A stretch of DNA of 56,509 bases from Clostridia bacterium (GTDB lineage: Bacteria > Bacillota > Clostridia > Christensenellales > Borkfalkiaceae), in the NCBI GenBank assembly GCA_014805025.1, contig JAAUYR010000068.1:1-56509 (forward strand), read 5' to 3'. Both the position numbers and the translations under genes were made by a program. The notes beneath the pieces are model-generated. The model worked only from the letters and a program-made list of their open reading frames with translations. It was not told where the DNA came from and ran no database searches. Each line of letters begins with the position of its first letter. Within the stretch, counting starts at the first letter, position 1. Below, one piece after another: positions 1 through 7,709 of this stretch.

Positions 1-476
1 ATACCGGGAACGACTACGCCTACGGTAAGACCCATAAATTTATGAACCTTGCCCATCCACTCGGCGTCGCGCTTTGCAAGGTAATCGTTGACGGTAACGA
101 TATGCACGCCCTTGCCGGAAAGTGCGTTAAGGTAAGCGGGCAGAGTTGATACAAGCGTTTTACCTTCACCCGTTTTCATTTCGGCGATACGGCCCTGATG
201 CAGACATATGCCGCCGACTATCTGAACGTGGAAGTGCTTCATTTTTAATACGCGCCAGCTTGCCTCGCGCAATGCCGCAAACGCGTCGAACAAAATATCG
301 TCGAGGGTTTCTCCGGCGGCGAGCCTGCCCTTTAAAACCTGAGTTTGACTTTTAAGCTCATCGTCGGTCATTGCCGCATATTTAGGCTCTAAGTCCTCAA
401 CCTTGTTGGCAAGTTTATTTAATTTTTTCAGTGCGCTTCTGGAATCCGCGCCGAGAATAAATTTTACAAGACCCAT
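1..476 (-). CDS. secA: Protein translocase subunit SecA, N-terminal part (gene runs off the left edge)
   Basis: Reverse-strand translation starting at 476: [45 protein letters not shown]...[57 protein letters not shown]; typical SecA DEAD motor start with the [10 protein letters not shown] Walker A. Confidence 0.95.
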   Translation of the reverse strand, partial: MGLVKFILGADSRSALKKLNKLANKVEDLEPKYAAMTDDELKSQTQVLKGRLAAGETLDDILFDAFAALREASWRVLKMKHFHVQIVGGICLHQGRIAEMKTGEGKTLVSTLPAYLNALSGKGVHIVTVNDYLAKRDAEWMGKVHKFMGLTVGVVVPG

Positions 477-614
477 AATTTTTTCCTTATAAAAAGAATT
501 ATCTATTCAATTGTACTATATTTAGTTGAATAAGTAAAATTGTTTTTTGTAAAATATTGGAATTTAAAAGCAAAAAACGCTTATTTATTTATAAACCGAT
601 TAAAAAAGGTTAAA

Positions 615-650
615 CCCCGACGGCGCAAACTTGCGCCGTCGGGGTTTTTT
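615..650. terminator. Rho-independent terminator
   Basis: CCCCGACGGCGCAA/TTGCGCCGTCGGGG stem followed by TTTTTT; lies just past the stop of the minus-strand ORF 649-960. Confidence 0.8.
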
Positions 651-960
651 AAACTATATTCGGTTTATACTTTGTGTCTTTATTATACAGCGCGACCGCT
701 TGTTCAATCGTTTCGGCTTGTCTTGTGTCAAGATAAAGTCTTATTTCAATAACGGTAATAGGATGGTCCCAGTATACGGGGCTTAATATGTCTTTAAAAC
801 TTTTTTTATTTATTTCTGCCAATTTGAGAATTTCTTTATATTTTTTCGTTCTTTTATCCGTTCTTTCTAAGTTAATTTTTATCCACGCAAGATTTTGAGC
901 TAATCTGTCAAGTATTTTAATTAACTCTTCACGGGTATAATTTTCCTTTTTCTCTTCCAT
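649..960 (-). CDS. Small charged hypothetical protein, divergent from an XRE regulator
   Basis: 103-aa ORF; AAGGTAGAG upstream of ATG; consensus promoter TTGACA-N17-TATAAT just upstream. Confidence 0.75.
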   Translation of the reverse strand: MEEKKENYTREELIKILDRLAQNLAWIKINLERTDKRTKKYKEILKLAEINKKSFKDILSPVYWDHPITVIEIRLYLDTRQAETIEQAVALYNKDTKYKPNIV

Positions 961-999
961 ACTCTACCTTGAATACAAGTTCGCATATCGCGTAGTTAC

Positions 1000-1028
1000 A
1001 TTATACTTCGCGTTTCGCGTACTGTCAA
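1000..1028 (-). promoter_or_regulatory. Sigma-A-type promoter with operator-like repeats for the 103-aa gene
   Basis: On minus strand: -35 TTGACA (1023-1028), 17-bp spacer, -10 TATAAT (1000-1005); spacer contains CGCGTTTCGCG. Confidence 0.8.
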
Positions 1029-1061
1029 CGCGTTTCGCGTAGTTTTTGTTAAGATTAATTT

Positions 1062-1283
1062 ATGAAATTCAATGAAAGATTGAGAGAGCAAAGAAACTTT
1101 AATCAATTAACGCAAAAAGCCGTTGCGCTAAGCTTGGGCATATCACCAAGCTGTTATGCTGGTTACGAGTCAGGTTACAGAGAACCCGATTTAAACATGT
1201 TAAAGAAAATTTGCAAATTGCTTAAAGTAAGTTCTGACTATCTTTTAGGACTTGAAGACGAAACGAGCGTAAAAAATTATTAA
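1062..1283 (+). CDS. XRE-family helix-turn-helix transcriptional regulator
   Basis: 73 aa: LREQRNFNQLTQKAVALSLGISPSCYAGYESGYREPDLNMLKKICKLLKVSSDYLLGLED, a classic HTH_3/Cro-CI fold signature. Confidence 0.93.
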   Translation: MKFNERLREQRNFNQLTQKAVALSLGISPSCYAGYESGYREPDLNMLKKICKLLKVSSDYLLGLEDETSVKNY

Positions 1284-1297
1284 GAACCCGACGGGGC

Positions 1298-1333
1298 AAA
1301 AAAGCCGCCGCGCAACATATGTTGCGCGGCGGC
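1298..1333 (-). terminator. Terminator downstream of ade
   Basis: Perfect 30-bp palindrome GCCGCCGCGCAACATATGTTGCGCGGCGGC followed on the minus strand by TTTTTT. Confidence 0.85.
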
Positions 1334-1338
1334 ATTCA

Positions 1339-3051
1339 TTATGCGTTAATATCTGTAAACGAGAATTTTTCCACGTCGAAAAGTCCCGTATCCAAAAGCT
1401 TTAATTTGGGGATAACCGCAAGCGATAAAAACGCAAGCGACATAAACGCCTCATAGTCGCGCTTTACTCCCATTGCGTGGGCGCGCTCTATTAAAGCTCG
1501 GCTGTCGCTTTGCAGGCTTTCGGCATCTCGCGAGGACATTAACCCGGCAATATCAAGCGTTAACGAGTGAACCTCGCCCTTGGCTTTATCTACTATAACC
1601 ATTCCGCCGCCTATCTCTTTTAAGCAGTTTGCCGCCTTTGCCATACTCTCGTTATCGTCACCCATAAGTATTACGTTGTGCGAATCGTGCGCAATTGTTA
1701 TACCAAGCGCGCCACCCTTAAAGCCGTATCCCTTAAACAGCGCCTTGCCTATGTTGCCCGTCATTTTGTGGCGCTCTACAACGGCAAGCTTCAACAAATC
1801 GGTATTTTCCAAAACGACGTCGCCGTCACGGCTTTCAACCTCCACTATCTCGCAGCCGGTAACTACTCCGCCGGGCAGTATCGTCATTGCCTTTGCCTTT
1901 TTGCCCTTTAAGGTAAGAACGAAATCGTCCGCTTTCATATTTTTGAGATGCACGGTATTCAGCACGTTTGCAGGCAGATAGCGCTTTGAGGTATCGAACA
2001 GCGGCTTGCCGTCCTTCGCAACGAGCTTGCCGTTTTTCAAAACGTATTTTGCGTTGAAGTTTTTAAGGTTGTCAACCGCAACAAGGTCGGCAAGATAATA
2101 GGGCGCAATTGCTCCGCGGTATTTGAGGTTATAGCACTCCGCAGCGTTTAAAGTGGCACATATTACGGCACGAACGGGGTCAAGGCCGTCCGCAACAAGC
2201 TTTCTTAAAGCGTCGTCAAGGTGACCCTTTTCCTTTAAGTCGGCAGCGTGTCTGTCGTCTGTGCAGAGGATAAAACGGCGCAGGTTTGCATCGGTAATAT
2301 ATTTTGCGTTGCCGAGGTTTTTAGTGGACGAGCCGTGGCGGATATGCACGTACACTCCCTTTGAAATTTTCTCTTCTATTTCTTCCTTATACACGCACTC
2401 GTGGTCGGTTGATATGCCTGCGCAAAGGTAGCCGTTTAAATCGTAGCCGTAAACCGCAGGCGCGTGTCCGTCTATAATTTTTCCGGCAGAATGGGCCGCC
2501 TCCGCCTTTTTAAGGGTATCGGGGTCGCAGTTTATTATGCCGGGGTAATTCATAAACTCGCCCAGGCCGAAAATATAACCGTTTACAATATTCTTTTCTA
2601 TATCCTTGCCGGCGAGGGTTGCGCCGCTCGTTTCAAACGGCGTTGCAGGCACGCAGGACGGAAGTTGAAGCATAACGTCAAGCGGAACGTTTTGCGAGGC
2701 CTTGGCTATGTACTCGCAACCTGCCATTCCGCAAACGTTGGTTATTTCGTGAGGGTCGGCAATTATAGTTGTCGTGCCGCGCGGAACTATCAGCGAGGCG
2801 AACTCCTCGGGGGAAAGCTGCGAGCTTTCTATATGAACGTGCCCGTCGATATACCCGGGAACTACGGTCAGACCTTTGCAGTCGATTTCCTCTACCCCCT
2901 CGTACTCGCCCGTGCCGACGATTTTTTCGCCGACGATAGCAATATCGCCCTTTCTCAAAACGCCGCAGAACACGTCGATATAGGTCGTGTTTTTAAGCAC
3001 TAAATCGGCCTTGACTTTGCGCGTTGCCGCTTTAATATATTTTTCCAGCAT
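1339..3051 (-). CDS. ade: Adenine deaminase
   Basis: 570 aa; VPGYIDGHVHIESS, DPHEITNVCG, HTDDRHAADL-type motifs and a C-terminal IAHDSHNV segment of the adenine deaminase family. Confidence 0.93.
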   Translation of the reverse strand: MLEKYIKAATRKVKADLVLKNTTYIDVFCGVLRKGDIAIVGEKIVGTGEYEGVEEIDCKGLTVVPGYIDGHVHIESSQLSPEEFASLIVPRGTTTIIADPHEITNVCGMAGCEYIAKASQNVPLDVMLQLPSCVPATPFETSGATLAGKDIEKNIVNGYIFGLGEFMNYPGIINCDPDTLKKAEAAHSAGKIIDGHAPAVYGYDLNGYLCAGISTDHECVYKEEIEEKISKGVYVHIRHGSSTKNLGNAKYITDANLRRFILCTDDRHAADLKEKGHLDDALRKLVADGLDPVRAVICATLNAAECYNLKYRGAIAPYYLADLVAVDNLKNFNAKYVLKNGKLVAKDGKPLFDTSKRYLPANVLNTVHLKNMKADDFVLTLKGKKAKAMTILPGGVVTGCEIVEVESRDGDVVLENTDLLKLAVVERHKMTGNIGKALFKGYGFKGGALGITIAHDSHNVILMGDDNESMAKAANCLKEIGGGMVIVDKAKGEVHSLTLDIAGLMSSRDAESLQSDSRALIERAHAMGVKRDYEAFMSLAFLSLAVIPKLKLLDTGLFDVEKFSFTDINA

Positions 3052-3085
3052 TATTCCACCTCTGTTTTTTTATTTATAATAACAT

Positions 3086-3115
3086 AAAGCCGCCGCTTTT
3101 TCAAGCGGCGGCTTT
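3086..3115 (-). terminator. Terminator downstream of the NCS2 permease gene
   Basis: AAAGCCGCCGCTT/AAGCGGCGGCTTT hairpin. Confidence 0.7.
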
Positions 3116-3125
3116 AAAATTTAAT

Positions 3126-4805
3126 TTAAATTGTCGTAGGAACGAAGAAGTAAATAAGGAAGAATACCGTTATTATTCCCGTTACTATCGAAATTTCCCA
3201 CTTGGGTTTAACGGCTTCGCCGCCTTTCTTGGAAACGATTGCGTACTTAATAATATCAACTATATAGCATACGATATTGATTATTACGTACGAAATGATA
3301 CCGAGACCGATACCGCCCGTAATGGAATATGCAAGGGGCATCATAACTATGGTTATGAACGCGGGAACCGCTACCTTAATGTTGGTAAAGTCGATTTTAG
3401 TAACCGAGCCCATCATAAGCACGCCTACGTAAATGAGCGCGCCGGCAGCCGCTGCCGAAGGTATAAACGCGAATATGGGAAGAATGAATATAGAAAGCAG
3501 GAACATACCTGCAACGGTCAACGCTGTAAGACCGGTCTTACCGCCTGCCGCAATGCCTGTACCGGATTCAACGAACGTCGTTACCGTGGAAGTACCGAGC
3601 ATTGCGCCTGCGCAGGTCGCTATGGAGTCGGAAAGCATAGTCTTGGTGAAGTTAACGGGTTTGCCCTTTTCGTCGAGGAGTCCGGCCTTCGTGCAGCAGC
3701 CGAGAACCGTGCCCATAGTATCGAACATATCCAACATGCAGAATGTAATTACGAGTACGATTATGGTAAATACGCTGCCCGAGGGGAAGTTAAAGCCTTC
3801 GGTAAAGCAAGCGAAGAACGAACCGCCCTTTGACGAATCCATCGAGAAGAAGTTTTTAAAGTTATTCCAGAACTTCCAGCTCTCGCCGTCGGTAAGTATG
3901 GAAATATCTGCAACTTTCAAAGGAATTGCAACGATAGTTGCGATAAGCACGCCGAGAATAACCGAGCCCTTTACCTTGAAGTGCGAAAGCACCGCTATCG
4001 CAAACAGCGAAATAAGGCAAACTATCGCGCCCTTTGCCGCCTCTGCCCAAGTCTGCGAAACCGCACCGACGCCGTCTATGATTACACCCCACTGTACGAG
4101 CTGCGAGCCCCAGTCGGTAAATTTAACAAGTCCTACCTGAGTGAAGCCGTTGGTTACTATAAGTCCTGCATTCTGCATACCGATGAATGCAATGAAAAGA
4201 CCGATACCTACGGGAATCGCAATTCTTATAGCTGCCGGAACGCCGTCAAAAATCTTTTCTCTTATGCCGATAAGCCTGCCAGTTTCCTTATCCCTTCCGC
4301 AAGGAATTACCGTAAGCGCAAGGAACAGCACACCGCTTATAAGCGTAATAGCCATTGCATTGCCGAACGAGAAGGTTACGTTGTAAGTAAACGCCGCGCT
4401 TGCACCTATCATACCGCCTATCATTGCGTTGATGCCCATACCGGGAGCTTGCGCCAAAGGCATTTTTGACAGGAAAGCCATTAACAGACAGCCTATAACC
4501 GCACCCAGTGCCGTAGCAATGAATACCGAAGGCTTTAACAGTGCCGCAACAGTCGGGTCTGCAAGTTGCCCCGTAATCTGTATGGGGTTTACCACCAGAA
4601 TGTAAGCCATTGCAAGGAAAGTTGTAAGTCCTGCAAAAATCTCAATTCTGAACGACGAACCAAGCTTCTTTACGCCGAAATACCTGTCCATTGCAGCTTT
4701 AAAACCTTTGTCGGGTTTAGCCGCCGCGGTTCCGTCAGCCGCAGGTTCAACCGTTTCGGGCTCAACGCTTTCGGAAACTACTTCGTCTTTTGTTTCTTCA
4801 CTCAT
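3126..4805 (-). CDS. NCS2-family (AzgA/PbuG-like) adenine/guanine/hypoxanthine permease
   Basis: Multi-TM protein; RYFGVKKLGSSFRIEIFAGLTTFLAMAYILVVNP, QAPGMGINA, ESGTGIAAGGKTGLTAL. Start placed at MSEETK, preceded by GGAGGTCAAATTA, rather than the longer track ORF. Confidence 0.92.
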   Translation of the reverse strand: MSEETKDEVVSESVEPETVEPAADGTAAAKPDKGFKAAMDRYFGVKKLGSSFRIEIFAGLTTFLAMAYILVVNPIQITGQLADPTVAALLKPSVFIATALGAVIGCLLMAFLSKMPLAQAPGMGINAMIGGMIGASAAFTYNVTFSFGNAMAITLISGVLFLALTVIPCGRDKETGRLIGIREKIFDGVPAAIRIAIPVGIGLFIAFIGMQNAGLIVTNGFTQVGLVKFTDWGSQLVQWGVIIDGVGAVSQTWAEAAKGAIVCLISLFAIAVLSHFKVKGSVILGVLIATIVAIPLKVADISILTDGESWKFWNNFKNFFSMDSSKGGSFFACFTEGFNFPSGSVFTIIVLVITFCMLDMFDTMGTVLGCCTKAGLLDEKGKPVNFTKTMLSDSIATCAGAMLGTSTVTTFVESGTGIAAGGKTGLTALTVAGMFLLSIFILPIFAFIPSAAAAGALIYVGVLMMGSVTKIDFTNIKVAVPAFITIVMMPLAYSITGGIGLGIISYVIINIVCYIVDIIKYAIVSKKGGEAVKPKWEISIVTGIITVFFLIYFFVPTTI

Positions 4806-4861
4806 TAATTTGACCTCCAAAATATTTTTCACTTGAATATCACAATTTTAACATATATAAA

Positions 4862-4900
4862 AAAATTCGGCAAACGTTTGACTGCCGTTTGCCGAATTTT
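4862..4900 (-). terminator. Terminator downstream of cadA
   Basis: AAAATTCGGCAAACG/CGTTTGCCGAATTTT 15-bp stem, T-run on minus strand. Confidence 0.8.
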
Positions 4901-4912
4901 GTAGAAATTTGT

Positions 4913-7231
4913 TTATTTAATAAGCGAAGTGCGCATTGCGTTGAGTACCGCAAGCAGCATAACCCCGACGTCGGCAACAACCGACACGATAAGCGGAAAG
5001 CCCGTTATCGCTATGCTTAAAGCCATTATCGCGACTTTTACTATAAGCGAGCCTACGATATTCTGAATTACGATAGCGCGCGTGCCCTTAGCTATCTTTC
5101 TGCCCTTGGGCAACAGCGCAAGGCTGTCGGAAACAAGCACGACGTCGCTTGCCTCGATAGCTGCGTCCGAGCCGACTTTACCCATCGAAACCGCACAGTC
5201 CGCCGCCGTCATAACGGGCGCGTCGTTTATGCCGTCGCCTACGTAAATAAGCTTGCCGCGCTTCTTTAAAGCCTGAGCTTCTTCAAGCTTCATATCGGGG
5301 AGTAGCGCCGCCTTATAGCCGTCAAGCCCCACTGCCTTTGCAACCGCCCCGGCACGCTCGGGCAAATCTCCCGTGAGCATTTCGGTATAGGTTACGCCAG
5401 ACTTTTTAAGCTGAGCTATTGCCTCAGGACAACCGTCCTTAATTTTGTCGTCTATTTCGATAACTCCGACATATTCGCCACCCAATGCAACGAAAACGAG
5501 CGTCGAAGCGCTTTGCTTTTCTTCAAACTCAACTCCGTTTTCACGCATAAGCTTGGCGTTGCCGCAAAGCAGAACTTTACCGTCCGCAAGGCACTTGACG
5601 CCCTTGCCGGCAACCTCCTCCGCCTGCTCCGCAATGATATCGGTCTTTACGTTTGCAAATGCCGCAGCAATGGGGTGCGAGGAAAACTTTTCTGCCGCCG
5701 CCGCAAGAGCAAGCGTTTTTTCGTTGGAATAATTTATTATTTCGAAAGTGCCTTCCGTAAGCGTGCCCGTCTTATCGAACGCGGCAACGGTTGCAAGGGC
5801 AAGCTCGTCAAGGCAGGTCGAACCCTTTATTAAAATACCGAATTTAGCCGAGCGGCCTATTCCGCCGAAGTAGGAAAGCGGTACGGAAATTACCAGTGCG
5901 CACGGGCAGGATATAACAAGGAAGTTGAGCGCTTTGTATATCCAGTCCTTATACGTTGCCCAGACAAAACCCGTTTGAACGGCACATATTACGGTAGGAA
6001 CGAGCGCCGCAACTATAACTGCCGCTAAGCAAACCGCCGGAGTATAGTACTTTGCGAACTTGGTTATGAACTTTTCCGGCTTGGATTTTTTTGCCGTGGA
6101 GTTTTCTACAAGGTCTAAAATTTTGGAAACGGCGGAGTCCTTATATTCCCTTATAACTTCCGCTTCGATAACGCGCGAAACGTTAATACTGCCCGAAAGT
6201 ATTTCGTCGCCCTCTTTTACGTCACGGGGGAGCGGCTCGCCGTTTAAGCTCTTCATATCGAGCGAGGTATCGCCCTTTACGATGCGGCAGTCCGCAGGCA
6301 CTTTCTCGCCGACCTTTATTAAAATTCTGTCGCCCAACCTCAATTCGTCCGGGGATATCACGCGTTGAACGCCGTTTTCTATCAAATTCGCCGTTTCGCT
6401 TTTAAGGTCCATAAGCGCGGTTATGGAGTTGCGCGAAGAACCTACCGCCACCCCCTGCAACAGCTCGCCTATCTGATACAAAAGCATAACCGCAACGCCC
6501 TCGGCAAAGCCGTCGCCGGCAAAAATTCCTAAAAGTATCGCGCCGACGGAAGCTATCGTCATTAAAAAGTTTTCGTCGAAAATTTTGCCCTTTACAATGT
6601 TCTTGGCGGTATTGATAAGCACCGGATGCCCTACCGCAAGATAAGCTATTCCGTAAAGTATATACGCGGTTATTTTAAGCGCCGGGCTGTCTTCCGTAAG
6701 CCCCGTTAAATCGAACACGAGCGCAGGGATAAACAGCACCGCCGCAACGGCTATACAGATAATATCCTTTAAGTGCGACTTGAAAACGCTCTTTTTGCCG
6801 CTATCCTCTTTAACGATTTTTACGTCCTCGAAATGAGAAATTGTATAAATTGCTTTTTCGCGAGCGTCGGGAGTTGCCGCGTTTAAAATTACGCGCATAT
6901 TCATAAAATCGACCGTCGCTTCAACGCCTTCAAGCTTGTTCAAATCTTCTTCCAGTTCGCGTGCGCAGTTGGCGCAGCACAGGTTTGAAATTTTTATTTT
7001 CTCACCGTATATGCGTTCCTCCGCCACTTCTTCTACGACCTTGACTTCCTCAAAATGATTACAGCAGTACTTGACTTTTTCCAAAGTCTTTTCGTCGCAG
7101 TCCACTATAACTTTCAAGGCCATAAAATCTACCGTAGCGCTTGAAACTCCATCTATCTTTGCAAGCTCTTCTTCAAGCTCGCGCGCGCAGTTTGCGCAGT
7201 CGAGTCCTTCAATTTTAAACGAATTATTCAT
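4913..7231 (-). CDS. cadA: Heavy-metal translocating P-type ATPase (Cd/Zn/Pb type) with two N-terminal HMA domains
   Basis: 772 aa; two CANC HMA motifs, SCPCALVISVPLSYFGGIG, DKTGTLTEG, GDGINDAP, C-terminal ADVG. Confidence 0.93.
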   Translation of the reverse strand: MNNSFKIEGLDCANCARELEEELAKIDGVSSATVDFMALKVIVDCDEKTLEKVKYCCNHFEEVKVVEEVAEERIYGEKIKISNLCCANCARELEEDLNKLEGVEATVDFMNMRVILNAATPDAREKAIYTISHFEDVKIVKEDSGKKSVFKSHLKDIICIAVAAVLFIPALVFDLTGLTEDSPALKITAYILYGIAYLAVGHPVLINTAKNIVKGKIFDENFLMTIASVGAILLGIFAGDGFAEGVAVMLLYQIGELLQGVAVGSSRNSITALMDLKSETANLIENGVQRVISPDELRLGDRILIKVGEKVPADCRIVKGDTSLDMKSLNGEPLPRDVKEGDEILSGSINVSRVIEAEVIREYKDSAVSKILDLVENSTAKKSKPEKFITKFAKYYTPAVCLAAVIVAALVPTVICAVQTGFVWATYKDWIYKALNFLVISCPCALVISVPLSYFGGIGRSAKFGILIKGSTCLDELALATVAAFDKTGTLTEGTFEIINYSNEKTLALAAAAEKFSSHPIAAAFANVKTDIIAEQAEEVAGKGVKCLADGKVLLCGNAKLMRENGVEFEEKQSASTLVFVALGGEYVGVIEIDDKIKDGCPEAIAQLKKSGVTYTEMLTGDLPERAGAVAKAVGLDGYKAALLPDMKLEEAQALKKRGKLIYVGDGINDAPVMTAADCAVSMGKVGSDAAIEASDVVLVSDSLALLPKGRKIAKGTRAIVIQNIVGSLIVKVAIMALSIAITGFPLIVSVVADVGVMLLAVLNAMRTSLIK

Positions 7232-7577
7232 TGCAGTTCAGATGCTCCTTTGCAACCTCTATCATGGTCAAAACGTGTCCGTCCGATACCGAGTACAGTA
7301 TTTTTTTACCGTCCCTGCGGCACTTTACAATGCGGTTGTCTTTAAGCGCTTTAAGCTGATGCGATACGGCGCTCTGGTTGCCGCCCACCGCCTCAACTAT
7401 ATGGTCTACGCACAGCTCGCCCACCGACAGCGCCAAAAGTATTTTAAGACGCGAAGGCTCGGCAAGCGCTTTAAAGCGCGCACCCATCTCCTCTATCTTT
7501 TCTTCCGCAGGCATAGCCGCAAGCGCAGCTTTTATTCTTGCCTCGTGCAATTCTTCTTCGTCGCATGCATTATTCAT
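7224..7577 (-). CDS. ArsR/SmtB-family metalloregulator
   Basis: ALAEPSRLKILLALSVGELCVDHIVEAVGGNQSAVSHQLKALKDNRIVKCRRDGKKILYSVSD. Start placed at MNNACDEE (7577) behind GAGAGGTAA; overlaps cadA start by 8 bp. Confidence 0.93.
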   Translation of the reverse strand: MNNACDEEELHEARIKAALAAMPAEEKIEEMGARFKALAEPSRLKILLALSVGELCVDHIVEAVGGNQSAVSHQLKALKDNRIVKCRRDGKKILYSVSDGHVLTMIEVAKEHLNCNE

Positions 7578-7592
7578 TGCGTTACCTCTCAA

Positions 7593-7639
7593 ATATGAAT
7601 TGTTATTCATATGATAATACTAAAATATGAATTTGTCAA
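7593..7639 (-). promoter_or_regulatory. Promoter and palindromic operator of the arsR-cadA operon
   Basis: Minus strand TTGACA (7634-7639)-N17-TATCAT (7611-7616); perfect inverted repeat ATATGAAT-TGTT-ATTCATAT (7593-7612) over the -10/start region and a third ATATGAAT half-site at 7625-7632. Confidence 0.8.
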
Positions 7640-7668
7640 GCGTTTTGTTAAATAATTTGTAAAAAAAT

Positions 7669-7696
7669 AATCCCACGGGTTTTGCCCCGTGGGATT
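7669..7696. terminator. Terminator hairpin
   Basis: AATCCCACGGG/CCCGTGGGATT stem downstream of the minus-strand 7710-10091 gene. Confidence 0.7.
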
Positions 7697-7709
7697 AACT
7701 GAATTCTGT

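Noticed and set aside
4806-4912. Purine riboswitch upstream of the NCS2 permease, ade or guaAB
   Set aside because: No purine aptamer core in these leaders; only terminators, promoters and the family 2 element.
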